Assembly (NCBI RefSeq): GCF_963677565.1
Contig: NZ_OY781981.1
Coordinates: 806,001-870,000 of the forward strand
From: an uncultured Draconibacterium sp.
Lineage (GTDB): Bacteria > Bacteroidota > Bacteroidia > Bacteroidales > Prolixibacteraceae
Length of the DNA: 64,000 bases
Direction of reading: 5' to 3'
The first letter of the stretch is position 1, and each line of letters starts with the position of its first letter. The notes below the pieces were generated by a model. That model had not been told where the DNA came from. It was given only the letters and a program-made list of their open reading frames with translations, and made no database searches. Shown here in pieces: positions 51,820 through 61,400 of this stretch. The position numbers were made by a program, and so were the translations under genes.

Positions 51820-52076
51820 GTTGTGGGAGTACTCCCACAGCCTGCCGGCCAACTTTTAAGCTTTGGGACAACTCCCAAACAGAAACTAGCGACCTTTTAA
51901 GCTTTGGGACAACTCCCAAACAGAAACTAGCAACCTTTTGGGCTTTGGGATAACTCCCAAACAGAAACTAGCAACCTTTTGGGCTTTGGGACAACTCCCA
52001 AACAGAAACTAGCAACCTTTTATGCTTTGGGACAACTCCCAAACAGATACTAGCAATCTTTTGGGCTTTGGGATAA
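51820..52076. repeat. 41-bp tandem repeat, each unit with an internal hairpin
   Basis: Five full units of 41 bases begin at 51860, 51901, 51942, 51983 and 52024. A 12-base partial unit at 52065 reaches within 3 bases of the manC stop, and a diverged unit lies at 51820-51859. Each unit starts GCTTTGGGA-CAAC-TCCCAAAC, a 7-8 base perfect stem with a 4-base loop. The diverged unit has an 18-base perfect palindrome (TGTGGGAGTACTCCCACA, 51822-51839) at the matching place. Units differ from each other by only 1-4 bases. There are no unique spacers, so it is not CRISPR. It lies between convergent genes, after the terminator. Its role is unknown. Confidence 0.9.
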
Positions 52077-52078
52077 AG

Positions 52079-53167
52079 CTATACCAGCGAATCTCCCTTT
52101 TTTATCCTTACATCGGTAACAAACTTCTTAATCTGGTCTTCATCCTCGCGACGGCAAATCATTAATGTATCGTTCGATTCGGCTATAATAAAACCATCCA
52201 ATCCATGAATTACTGCCACCTTTTCTTTCGAGAGTTCAATAATACAATTTTCGGTATCGTACAGCAAAACATTGTCTCCCGGAACAATATTACCCAAGCC
52301 ATCTTTTTCTTTATTCTCATACAGCGAACTCCATGTTCCCAGATCGCTCCATCCAAAATCGGCAGTAAGCACATACACGTTTTTTGCTTTCTCCATAATA
52401 CCGTAATCGATAGAAATAGCCTGGCACTCTGAGTAGGTTTTTCGAATAAATGGTTCTTCGCTCGACGTATTCATTTTTTTGCGACCATGCTCAAATTTCA
52501 ATGCAATTTCAGTAAGGTGCTGCTGTAACGATTCCAGCATTGTTGAAAGCGAAGAAATAAAAATACCCGAGTTCCAGTAAAACTCTCCGCTTTCAATAAA
52601 TATCTTCGCCATTTCTTCGTTTGGCTTCTCGGTAAAGGTTTTTACCTTAAACAGGTTATCAAGGTCGCGATATTCTTTTTTCCGTTTTACCTGGATATAT
52701 CCGTAGCCTGTTTCCGGCCGGTTTGGTTTAATTCCAAGCGTAAGCAAAGCCTCTTTCTCGGCCACAAAGTCGAGCCCGTTTTTTACCTGCTTATGAAGTT
52801 CATCTTCCTTCAGAATTAAATGATCAGAAGGCGTTACAATAAGGTTTGCATCAGCATTTGTAGCTGCAATTTTATTTGCTGCATAAGCTAAACAAGGTGC
52901 TGTATTCCTTCGCAAAGGTTCGAGTAAAATCTGCTGATCGTTTAAATCGGGTAATTGCGATTTCACCAGGTCTTTGTATATCGCATTAGTGACCACCAGA
53001 AAATTTTCGGGCGGAACAATGCCAAGAAATCGCTCGTATGTTTGTTGAAGACATGTTTTTCCGGTTCCTAAAATATCTAAAAATTGTTTTGGACGTGCTG
53101 TACGGCTAAGTGGCCAAAACCTACTTCCTACTCCACCTGCCATAATCACACAAAAATTGTTAGCCAT
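52079..53167 (-). CDS. manC: Mannose-1-phosphate guanylyltransferase
   Basis: The enzyme makes GDP-mannose from GTP and mannose 1-phosphate, feeding surface polysaccharide and GDP-fucose synthesis. The 362-residue protein has the nucleotidyltransferase start VIMAGGVGSRFWPLSR and the PKQFLDI lysine motif. LLEPLRRNTAPCLAYAA, VTPSDHLI, the FTEKPN motif and FYWNSGIFI follow. The C-terminal phosphomannose-isomerase domain of the bifunctional form is absent. The gene ends right beside the tandem repeat. Other polysaccharide genes lie near the left edge, about 46 kb away, so it may serve several pathways. Confidence 0.93.
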   Translation of the reverse strand: MANNFCVIMAGGVGSRFWPLSRTARPKQFLDILGTGKTCLQQTYERFLGIVPPENFLVVTNAIYKDLVKSQLPDLNDQQILLEPLRRNTAPCLAYAANKIAATNADANLIVTPSDHLILKEDELHKQVKNGLDFVAEKEALLTLGIKPNRPETGYGYIQVKRKKEYRDLDNLFKVKTFTEKPNEEMAKIFIESGEFYWNSGIFISSLSTMLESLQQHLTEIALKFEHGRKKMNTSSEEPFIRKTYSECQAISIDYGIMEKAKNVYVLTADFGWSDLGTWSSLYENKEKDGLGNIVPGDNVLLYDTENCIIELSKEKVAVIHGLDGFIIAESNDTLMICRREDEDQIKKFVTDVRIKKGDSLV

Positions 53168-53335
53168 CTGTCTGTGTTTTGTTCGTAATATCGGTTTATA
53201 TTGAGTTCTTAACTTTGAAAATACGGAATTATTTTGTTATTGTTGTCTCAGGTCGATTCAAATTCATAAAAATTTTGATTCCGGTTATTAAGTTGTAATT
53301 TTAGCCGACTACATTAAGCAAAGAAACTGTAAACA

Positions 53336-54076
53336 ATGGGTTTTTTCTTTCACATAGGCCGATATTTTTCGATGCTGAAACGCGTTTTTGCACGCCCCGA
53401 GAAACATAAACTGTATATCAGGCAGTTGTTTCACGAAATTGATAACCTGGGCGTAAACTCGGTGGGCATCGTTATTATCATTTCAATTTTTATTGGCGGA
53501 ATTATGACCATTCAGTTTGCCTATAGTATGGCGAACCCAATTTACCCTTCGGAGTTGGTAGGTTTGGGAACCCGCGATACTTTGCTGCTGGAATTCTCAT
53601 CAACCATGCTGGCACTTATTATGGCCGGAAAAGTGGGTTCGAATATTACCTCGGAGATTGGTACCATGCGGGTTACCGAGCAAATTGATTCGCTGGAAAT
53701 TATGGGTGTGAATTCGGCCAGCTTTCTTATTCTGCCAAAAATAATTGCGGTGGTTTTTGTCTTTCCCTTCCTGTATATCATTAGTGTATTTTTTGGCCTG
53801 CTTGGCGGTTTGGTAACCGGCCCCATTGCCGGAGTAATCACCATTCCGGATTATATTGACGGAATTCAGTGGTTGTTTTACCCATACTACATCACTTTCT
53901 CGATTATAAAATCGCTGGTGTTTGGATTTCTGGTGGCCTCGGTACCGGCTTATTTTGGCTATTACGTGCAGGGCGGCGCGCTCGAAGTAGGTAAAGCAAG
54001 TACAAAAGCCGTGGTAAATACCAATATCCTCATCCTGTTTTTCGATTTAATTTTAACCCGTCTGCTTTTAACATGA
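53336..54076 (+). CDS. mlaE: MlaE-type ABC transporter permease
   Basis: The 246-residue protein has about six hydrophobic helices and the MlaE core GxEFxx...MAGKVGSNITSEIGTMRVTEQIDSLEIMGVN. That pattern is diagnostic for the phospholipid/intermembrane-transport permease family. It works with the ATPase encoded next, whose start overlaps its stop by 4 bases. The substrate-binding MCE protein (MlaD) usually follows in this operon but is missing here. Transport direction cannot be told from sequence. Confidence 0.93.
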   Translation: MGFFFHIGRYFSMLKRVFARPEKHKLYIRQLFHEIDNLGVNSVGIVIIISIFIGGIMTIQFAYSMANPIYPSELVGLGTRDTLLLEFSSTMLALIMAGKVGSNITSEIGTMRVTEQIDSLEIMGVNSASFLILPKIIAVVFVFPFLYIISVFFGLLGGLVTGPIAGVITIPDYIDGIQWLFYPYYITFSIIKSLVFGFLVASVPAYFGYYVQGGALEVGKASTKAVVNTNILILFFDLILTRLLLT

Positions 54077-54828
54077 TTACACTTAAGAACATTATAAAGA
54101 CATTCGACGGCAATACGGTTCTGAAAGACATTTCAACCGTATTTGAGCAGGGAAAAACCAACCTGATTATTGGCCGAAGCGGATCGGGGAAAACGGTTTT
54201 GCTAAAATCGACACTGGGCCTTTTTGAGGTTGACAGCGGCGAAATTTGGTACAACGACCGCAATTTTACCCAAATGAACGAGAAGGAACGCAAGATACTG
54301 CGCCGCGAGGTTGGAATGGTTTTTCAGGGTGGTGCTTTGTTCGATAGTATTTCGGTGGAAGACAATGTGCGTTTTCCGTTGGAGATGTTTACAGAAATGA
54401 GCTCGGCCGAGAAACAAAAACGTGTTGATTTTTGCCTCGATCATGTGAACATTGAAAAACATGCGTTTAAACTTTCGCCAAGCGAAATTAGTGGCGGAAT
54501 GCAAAAACGCGTGGCCATTGCCCGCGCCATTGCACTAAACCCGAAATACCTGTTTTGCGACGAACCCAACTCCGGACTCGACCCCGAAACAGCTACTGTT
54601 ATCGATAAGCTGATTCAGAACCTTACAAAGGAGTTTGAAATGACAACCATTATTAACACCCACGATATGAACTCGGTAATTGAAATTGGCGAGTCGGTGC
54701 TGTTTATTTCGCAGGGAGAAAAGGAATGGGAAGGTACCAAACACGAAATCCTTGATTCGGGTAATCAAAAACTCGAGGATTTTATTTTTGCCAATAAATT
54801 GTATGCACAGATGAAGAAGGGGAAGTAA
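54073..54828 (+). CDS. mlaF: MlaF-type ABC transporter ATP-binding protein
   Basis: The 251-residue protein has the Walker A GRSGSGKT at residues 34-41, a Q-loop in GMVFQGGALFDS, the signature SGGMQKR, Walker B in YLFCDEPNSGLDP and the H-loop His in INTHDMNSV. The GALFDS and SGGMQKRVAIARAI features mark the MlaF subgroup. It energises MlaE. The gene ends 7 bases from the stop of a gene on the other strand, so there is no room for mlaD here. Confidence 0.94.
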   Translation: MITLKNIIKTFDGNTVLKDISTVFEQGKTNLIIGRSGSGKTVLLKSTLGLFEVDSGEIWYNDRNFTQMNEKERKILRREVGMVFQGGALFDSISVEDNVRFPLEMFTEMSSAEKQKRVDFCLDHVNIEKHAFKLSPSEISGGMQKRVAIARAIALNPKYLFCDEPNSGLDPETATVIDKLIQNLTKEFEMTTIINTHDMNSVIEIGESVLFISQGEKEWEGTKHEILDSGNQKLEDFIFANKLYAQMKKGK

Positions 54829-54835
54829 AAACTTT

Positions 54836-55534
54836 TTAATCGCGTCCATAAAACTCCTCATCAACAACGCGATAACCAATAATAAAATAGTGATCAGAGT
54901 TATCAAATGAATCATCTTGCAAATCTGCGGGAGCAAAATTAGGTGCGCAAAATCTTCTTACTTTATCACCTTGTACATTTGTTTCCCAACCTGCAGTAAA
55001 TAATAATAGAGGAATATTTTTCCCAATCTCAAATTCAGTTTCTTCAAATTTACGAAGATAATAGAGTCCATATTCGTGTCTGGGGAATATACTTTTTGAA
55101 ACCTCTCTTTTCCCTGAATTTAATGCAATCTTAAACCGAAACTTATCCGTTTCATCTGTCCAATCAGGCATCTCTGATATAATCCTCAAATTCCTGATAT
55201 ATTGATATTCTGCTCTGTGATCTCCATTAAATCCCCAAATTTTGGTACTAAAAGATTCGATGACCGTATCCTTTACCAATTTCCTTTTTTCATATTCCTG
55301 AATATAAAAATTCAATTTATAGTCTTTGTCTTTAGGAATTGGAAGATTCCACTTGTACACATTTATTCCTAACTGAACCAATGCATCCCGAAAATCATTC
55401 ATATTAAAAATTGTGTAGTTTTCATCCGAGACCGTATCCCGCAATTGATAATCAAGATATTCGTTTTGAGCAGTTAAACTTTGAGAAATAAAAAGAAAAA
55501 TAATTAGGGTAAAAAGGGTAACGGTTGTTTTCAT
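54836..55534 (-). CDS. Secreted protein of unknown function
   Basis: I do not recognise this 232-residue protein. It has a clear Sec signal (about residues 1-22, ending SLTAQ) and then a beta-rich region without cysteine pairs or repeats. Mid-protein features are DYKLNFYIQEYEKRK, WGFNGDHRAEYQYIRNLRI and PRHEYGLYYLRKFEETEFEIG. It ends with DHYFIIGYRVVDEEFYGRD. It stands alone and converges on mlaF with 7 bases between. Bacteroidota carry many such small secreted proteins; some unnamed DUF family is likely, but none can be named with confidence. Confidence 0.6.
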   Translation of the reverse strand: MKTTVTLFTLIIFLFISQSLTAQNEYLDYQLRDTVSDENYTIFNMNDFRDALVQLGINVYKWNLPIPKDKDYKLNFYIQEYEKRKLVKDTVIESFSTKIWGFNGDHRAEYQYIRNLRIISEMPDWTDETDKFRFKIALNSGKREVSKSIFPRHEYGLYYLRKFEETEFEIGKNIPLLLFTAGWETNVQGDKVRRFCAPNFAPADLQDDSFDNSDHYFIIGYRVVDEEFYGRD

Positions 55535-55734
55535 TTTTTTTGGATTTTAGTCAGCAACACCTAGTAAAATTAAAATTTTGTTCAACAAAAACCAGGCCAT
55601 AATCAATTCATTATCAAACTATGCATCAAACATTAGTTCAAATAATAGCAATAACAAAACTTCTGTTACTTTTACTCAAAAATCAGGAATCAGTACTGTG
55701 GACTACTGACTTCCTGCTTCAAACTTTTTTTAGC

Positions 55735-56586
55735 ATGAACTACGAATGCCTTATTTGCCAGGTGAAAGCGCTGCAAAAACGTATGGATAAATACGAAATT
55801 GCTGAAGAGAAACGAAATTCGATTGTTAGTCAGGCCATAACAACCATTGCAGGAATTGACCTCGACAACAGTTTTTCGCCCGAGATTACAAGCAACATTT
55901 TAAAGGAAATAGAGAAGGAATCAGAAGTAAAAGATCCTTATTCAACGGAGAAAAAAGAAAGCAACCAGGCATTGTTAAGTCGCTACGATGAGTTCAAAAC
56001 AAAGGTGGAAGAGTCGGATGATAAATTTGATACTGCACTGCGTTATGCCATTGCCGGGAATATTATTGATTTTGGGCCAACACACCGTTTTGACGTGGAC
56101 GAAACCATAGAGCGCGTGTTTCAAACCCAGCTTGCCATTGATGATTCGAAGGTTTTAAAAGCAGAAATAGAAAAAGCCAAAACCATTTTATATTTGGGCG
56201 ATAATTGCGGCGAAATTGTAATGGACAAACTCTTTCTGGAAACCATCGATCACCCGAATGTGATCTTTGCCGTTCGCGATCAACCGGTTTTAAATGATGC
56301 CACCATAAAAGAAGCACAGGAAGTTGGGCTACACCAAGTTGCCACGTTAATGACCAACGGTGATAACACGCCCTCAACTTTGCTGCATCGGGTAAGCAAG
56401 GAATTTCTGGCAATCTATCGCTCAGCCGACCTGATTATCTCAAAAGGCATGGGCAATTTCGAAGGTTTAATGGACGAATGCGATCCGCGCCTGTTTTACC
56501 TGTTAATGATAAAATGCCCAGTTATCGGCCAAAAAGTTGGTGCCGAAAAAGGGGATTTTGTGGTTAAACGAAGTGCCTTAAACTAA
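55735..56586 (+). CDS. DUF89/ARMT1-like domain protein
   Basis: The ATG at 55735 starts a normal DUF89 N-terminus with CLICQVKALQKR (a CxxC). The frame upstream encodes an unrelated hydrophobic stretch and is rejected. The 283-residue protein has the family's metal-site motifs: YAIAGNIIDFG near the middle, LYLGDNCGEIVMDKLF (the Asp-Asn-x-Gly-Glu metal motif), VRDQPVLNDAT, and SKGMGNFEGL followed by LLMIKCPVIG. DUF89 proteins are metal-dependent phosphatases acting on sugar phosphates or damaged metabolites in studied cases. The substrate here is unknown. Confidence 0.85.
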   Translation: MNYECLICQVKALQKRMDKYEIAEEKRNSIVSQAITTIAGIDLDNSFSPEITSNILKEIEKESEVKDPYSTEKKESNQALLSRYDEFKTKVEESDDKFDTALRYAIAGNIIDFGPTHRFDVDETIERVFQTQLAIDDSKVLKAEIEKAKTILYLGDNCGEIVMDKLFLETIDHPNVIFAVRDQPVLNDATIKEAQEVGLHQVATLMTNGDNTPSTLLHRVSKEFLAIYRSADLIISKGMGNFEGLMDECDPRLFYLLMIKCPVIGQKVGAEKGDFVVKRSALN

Positions 56587-56664
56587 GCTGTCATTCCGAA
56601 CGAAGCGAGGAATCTGTATCATAATGGAGATTTCTCAGTCGTCCCTCCTTCGAAATGACAGCTT
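56585..56664. repeat. Intergenic palindromic repeat (GTCATTCCGAACGAAGCGAG type)
   Basis: AAGCTGTCATT (56585-56595) near the start and AATGACAGCTT (56654-56664) at the end are perfect inverted repeats, enclosing CGAACGAAG and CTTCG segments. It fills almost the entire gap between the DUF89 gene and porX. It matches a widespread class of small mobile-like palindromes found in many bacterial genomes. Confidence 0.8.
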
Positions 56665-56666
56665 GC

Positions 56667-58223
56667 TTACTTTTTAGGATCTAAAGAAACCACCGGAATA
56701 ATCATCTCTTCCATTGAAATACCTCCGTGCTGAAACGTATCTTTGTAATAATTCGCGTAATAATTGTAGTTATTCGGATAAGCGAAAAAGTCGGTTCCCT
56801 GAGCAAATACATAGCTGGTACTTACATTTCGCGATGGCAGATAAATGCTTCTTGGATCGCGGATCTCGAATACATTTTTCGATTTAAAATTCAGATTCTT
56901 ACCCAGCTTGTAACGCAGGTTGGTATTGGTTTCGCGGTCGCCAATAATTTTCACCGGATTATCAACACGAATAGCTCCGTGGTCGGTAGTAATTACCACA
57001 CGTATATCCTCGTCGGCAAGCGACTTCAGCAACTCCAGCAACGACGAGTTTTTAAACCAGCTTAAAGTTAAAGACCTATACGCTTTTTCGTTGTTGGCCA
57101 ACTCGCGAATCATGTCCATTTCGGTACGAGCATGTGAAATCATATCCACAAAATTCACCACCATCACCGAAAGGTCGTGCTTCAAAATGTTATTCAGATT
57201 GTCGTTTACCCAACGCTCTTTTTTGGCCCCGGAACCTTTTTCAAAATACAGGCTTTCTTTGCGGGCAAAACGCTCCAGCTGTTTACGCAACAACTCCTCT
57301 TCATTACGGTTTTTGTGGCCTTCGTTATCATCGTCGAGCCACAATTGCGGGTACACCTTTTCAATTTCTGAGGGCATTAAACCGGCAAACATAGCATTGC
57401 GTGCATACATGGTTGCCGTGGGCAAAATTCCGCAGTACAGCTCTTCCGTTACCGTGCGGAAATAGTTATTTATTTCGGGGCTGAATATCCGCCACTGGTC
57501 GTAACGTAAATTGTCCACTACCAGCACAAAGGTTTTCTTACCATCGTTAAGGTGTGGAAAAACACGGTGCTTAAAAATATCGGGCGACAACATCGGACGG
57601 TCTTCAAAATCCCGGGTAAACCAATCCTGGTAATTCTCTTTTACAAAACGGAAAAACGCTTTGTTGGCCTCCTCTTTTTGCATGGTAAGAATCTGGTCCA
57701 TGGCCGAATCTTCCGACTCACTCAACTCCAGCTCCCAATAAACCAGTTGCCGGTATATATCTTTCCATTCATCAAAAGTCAATCGGTCGTTTAGTTTCAT
57801 ACCAATTTGTGCAAATTGCATTTGGTATTTCGATGTGGTTTGCTCAGTTACCAGCCGCTTCTGATCGATGTTCTTTTTCAGCGACAACAAAATCTGTTTC
57901 GGATTTACAGGCTTTATCAGGTAGTCGGCAATTTTGGCTCCAACCGCCTCATCCATTATGTTTTCCTCTTCGCTTTTGGTAATCATTACCACCGGAACGT
58001 TAGGCGATATATCCTTAATTTTTGTCAGTGTTTCCAAACCGGTCATGCCCGGCATGTTCTCATCCAAAAAGATAATATCGAAGTAGCCCGACTCCACTTT
58101 TTCAATGGCATCAAGGCCGTTGGTGGCGGTTTCAACTTCATAACCTTTTTCCTGCAAAAATATGATGTGTGCTCGTAAGAGATCTATTTCGTCGTCTGTC
58201 CAAAGTATTCGTGGCTTGTTCAT
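56667..58223 (-). CDS. porX: PorX: response regulator with PglZ-type (alkaline-phosphatase-like) effector domain
   Basis: PorX controls the type IX secretion system in Bacteroidota. Residues 4-120 form a receiver domain with the phosphorylated Asp54 in IIFLDENMPG, Thr82 and Lys104. A helical linker follows. Residues about 200-515 form the effector: FVLVVDNLRYDQW, GILPTATMYARNAMFAGLMPSE, VNFVDMISHAR, the VITTDHGAIRVDN metal motif and a final HGGISMEEMIIPVV. This is a PglZ-like phosphatase domain with conserved metal ligands; P. gingivalis PorX is reported to cleave small oligonucleotides. It lies next to porW, another T9SS gene. Its kinase (PorY) is not in the window. Confidence 0.93.
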   Translation of the reverse strand: MNKPRILWTDDEIDLLRAHIIFLQEKGYEVETATNGLDAIEKVESGYFDIIFLDENMPGMTGLETLTKIKDISPNVPVVMITKSEEENIMDEAVGAKIADYLIKPVNPKQILLSLKKNIDQKRLVTEQTTSKYQMQFAQIGMKLNDRLTFDEWKDIYRQLVYWELELSESEDSAMDQILTMQKEEANKAFFRFVKENYQDWFTRDFEDRPMLSPDIFKHRVFPHLNDGKKTFVLVVDNLRYDQWRIFSPEINNYFRTVTEELYCGILPTATMYARNAMFAGLMPSEIEKVYPQLWLDDDNEGHKNRNEEELLRKQLERFARKESLYFEKGSGAKKERWVNDNLNNILKHDLSVMVVNFVDMISHARTEMDMIRELANNEKAYRSLTLSWFKNSSLLELLKSLADEDIRVVITTDHGAIRVDNPVKIIGDRETNTNLRYKLGKNLNFKSKNVFEIRDPRSIYLPSRNVSTSYVFAQGTDFFAYPNNYNYYANYYKDTFQHGGISMEEMIIPVVSLDPKK

Positions 58224-58444
58224 TCGTCTTAAATTTTATAATTACCGGCCCATGAGTTAATTAAAAATTTAAAACTCATGTAACCGCTTCGCTTTCGCAT
58301 AATTTTTTGTTTTCTGTTCCTGTCCTCATTAATTCAAACTAGTTAAAGATAAGAACAAAAAAGATGCCGTTAAAGTATGTGCTTAACAAACTTTAAGAGT
58401 TCTCTGCAAGCACTTTTGTTCCATAAGAAAACAAAAAAGCTATT

Positions 58445-61400
58445 CTATTGATTGAGGTAAACTTGTTTGTAGAAATCCATGTACTCGGTAATGTTCTTCT
58501 CCTGAAGGAAGATACCGAAGTTCTCATCCGAAATCAGGAAGTTACGGTACTGTGCTGTTCCCAGCGGAGCAAACAAATCGCGGTTACGCACCACCACACT
58601 GAAATATTGACGTGCCGTTGCCTCATCCTCCATGCCTTTTACAATAATCAACTGACGAACCTGGTCCAGTTGCTGTTCTTCGATGGTGAAGCCCGAGTTG
58701 GCAAAATTCGATTGGTTATACGCTGCAATTCCGCTAACAAAATCATCTTTAAACACGCCCGTTGTTGGAATAACAAACACAATGCGGTGCGGTCCTTCAA
58801 TAGTTTGATTGTATGGCAAATCATCTACCGAGGTGGCGTCGGGTTGAGCTACGGTTGCAGGCTCGGCTGCTTGCGTAGTTGTTGTTTGTGATTGTATTGT
58901 TTGCGTTTGTGTTGTACTCTGACTCTCAGCAGCGTCTGATGAACTTGAAGCCCTGCGTTGGATATAATTGCTGCGGAAGAATGTAATGTATTCGTCCACT
59001 TTATTCTCCTCAATTAGTGTCTGTAAGTTTACATCGGTAATAAGGAAGTTCCGGTAAGTTGATTGCCCAAGCGGCTCGAACAAACTACGTGTTGTAATTG
59101 CCCGGCGGAAATACGACATCGACTCGTTAAGTGCCGGTATTCCTTTAACTACCAACAACTGGTAATCGCCCACTTCTTTTAATTGCAGGGCCAGGTTCCA
59201 CGACCTGAATTCATCGCGGTTAAAGTCGGCAAATCCGCGCATTAACGGACGCAACGACAGGCCTTTGTCTTTAACGGCTATTACAAAATTTTGAGTCGTA
59301 TCAACATGTGTGTCGTACAATCCTGCCGAACCTGTTTTAACCGTAACAAAAGTACCACGCTCGTTTAGTGCATTGGCTTCTGCCTCAGCACGCGCCATCA
59401 GCTCTTCAGGCGAGATATCCATTTCGTCATCGCTGAAGTTAGATCGGATAAATCGGCTATAATTTTTCACGAAGAACTTCATGTAATCGGCCGTTGAGCG
59501 CTCTTCCATTATGGCCCTGTAGTTGGTCGACGATATTACAAAGTTCATATAATCAATTCCCTGCAGGGTTTTAAATACAGAAGCTTTTCGAATAATTGCA
59601 CCATGATAAATCAGTGCGTTTTCTTTGTTGGTCATTGAACGCACCAATAAAAAGGCCAGTTTATCATCGAGGTATTCTGTTTCAATATCGTAATCGATTT
59701 TAGTGTAGTGGTCGATGTTGTAATTGGCAATGTCAAACTTCAAACGATTCAGATCGATGTTATCCTCTTCGTCGCGCGGATAGGCAATTACAAAATAGTG
59801 CAGCAAATCTTCGTCGTAACTGAATTTTCCACCAAACTCATCGTCGGCAAAAAAGTTTTCAGGCAACAATTCTTCGTTCTGAATTTCCTCGCTGATGTAA
59901 CCCATTTCCACCAGTTTCTGGTAATCGGTTAAAGTACTGTCCTGAATAAGCGTAAGAATTTCCTGTGCCAGTGGCGATGGTTCTTTTGCCGGATATTCGG
60001 CCAAATAACCTTTTAACAGGGCCTCAAAATTATGCACATCGGTTAATACACCGTCGGCTACCATTGCCATAAAATCAATTTTTGGAAGGATGACAGTGTC
60101 CGGCTCCATGCTTTTCATTTGTCCGGTAAGCGACAATACATTTTGGTATCTTCCCAGTTTATAGTTTCTGAAAGTCTCTTGGTACAGGCGGTTCAGGCTA
60201 TCAGTTTTAGCTGCCATTTCCACAAAGAAATTTGGATTTTGCAGGAACTGTGCGAATTTACTGTTCGGATAATCAGAAATAATGAGATTGCGGTAATAGT
60301 TCGATTTTGACTGATCGCCCATCAATTCATACAAATCGTACAAATCGAAATAAGCCGACAGCAAATAAATATTGTTAGGATAACGCTCAATCAGCTCTTC
60401 AAAAGCTTCTGCTGATCGTTCGTAATCTTCAAATTCCGATTTAAATATTTTCCCGGCATTATACAATGCATCACGGATTCTGTCGTGCGACAGCGTCATC
60501 AACGAATCGGTTAACGGCAGATCCTGTGTATAAAATTCTTTCTTCAACGGATCTTCCACACGCTGTTCTTCCGGTTCTGCCTCTGCCAGTTCCTCTTCTT
60601 CTCCCATCAGAACGGAATTTTTGTTCGATCGTCGCCAATCATCTTCCAGTGTTCTTCTTCCCCACTGCTGCTGGAAAGTCACCCGCCCGTAAGATACCGT
60701 TTGCGGATTGTAGAAATACCAGCCTCCGCCACCGGAATTTCCCATTCCCATTCGATAACGATTAGAACGGTAGTATCCCTGACCTTGTGCGCCCTGCATG
60801 GCCAGATTCTCCATATTCCGCTGACGCTCCTGTTCTTCCTTCATCAGGGAGGCAATCAGTGCCTCGCGTTCAGCATCCGGCATATTGGCCACTTTTTGCA
60901 AACTATCTTCGCGTTCAACAGCCAATATATTATCAACCAGGCTGGTTAAACTTTTATACCGAGCCGACACGTTATCGTAATTGGGGTAGGTTTCGTCTAT
61001 AATTATCATTGCACTATCGTAGTACGATTGCGCACCCCGGTAGTTCAGATCTTCAAAATAAATATCGGCCAGGGTGATGGCCGAAAGTGCCCGTTGGTAT
61101 TGATTTTTAAAACTGGCGGCTACTGATTCTTTGTAATTCTCTTTGGCAACATCGCGGTTTCCTTCGCGGAAAAAGATATTACCCAGTGCATAATAAATCT
61201 GGTCGCGGAAATCAACATTCTTTTTATCGCGCAACATTTTATTCAGCTGCTTTTTCAGATCTTCGGTATTTCCTTCTCCCGAGAATACTCCTGCCGCATT
61301 TATCATAGCATTAAATGCCATCGTGTAATCGGGATTCATTTTTCCTACCTTTTTAAAGGCTGCCGCTGCGGCTTCATTCTGACCAAGCTCTTGATACAAC

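Noticed and set aside
51860..52076. Regular repeats suggesting a CRISPR array
   Set aside because: The 41-base period is contiguous: the units are near-identical with no unique spacers, and no cas genes are nearby.
55621..55734. Membrane-anchored DUF89 protein
   Set aside because: The hydrophobic stretch lies upstream of the normal DUF89 start MNYECLIC and is probably untranslated leader.
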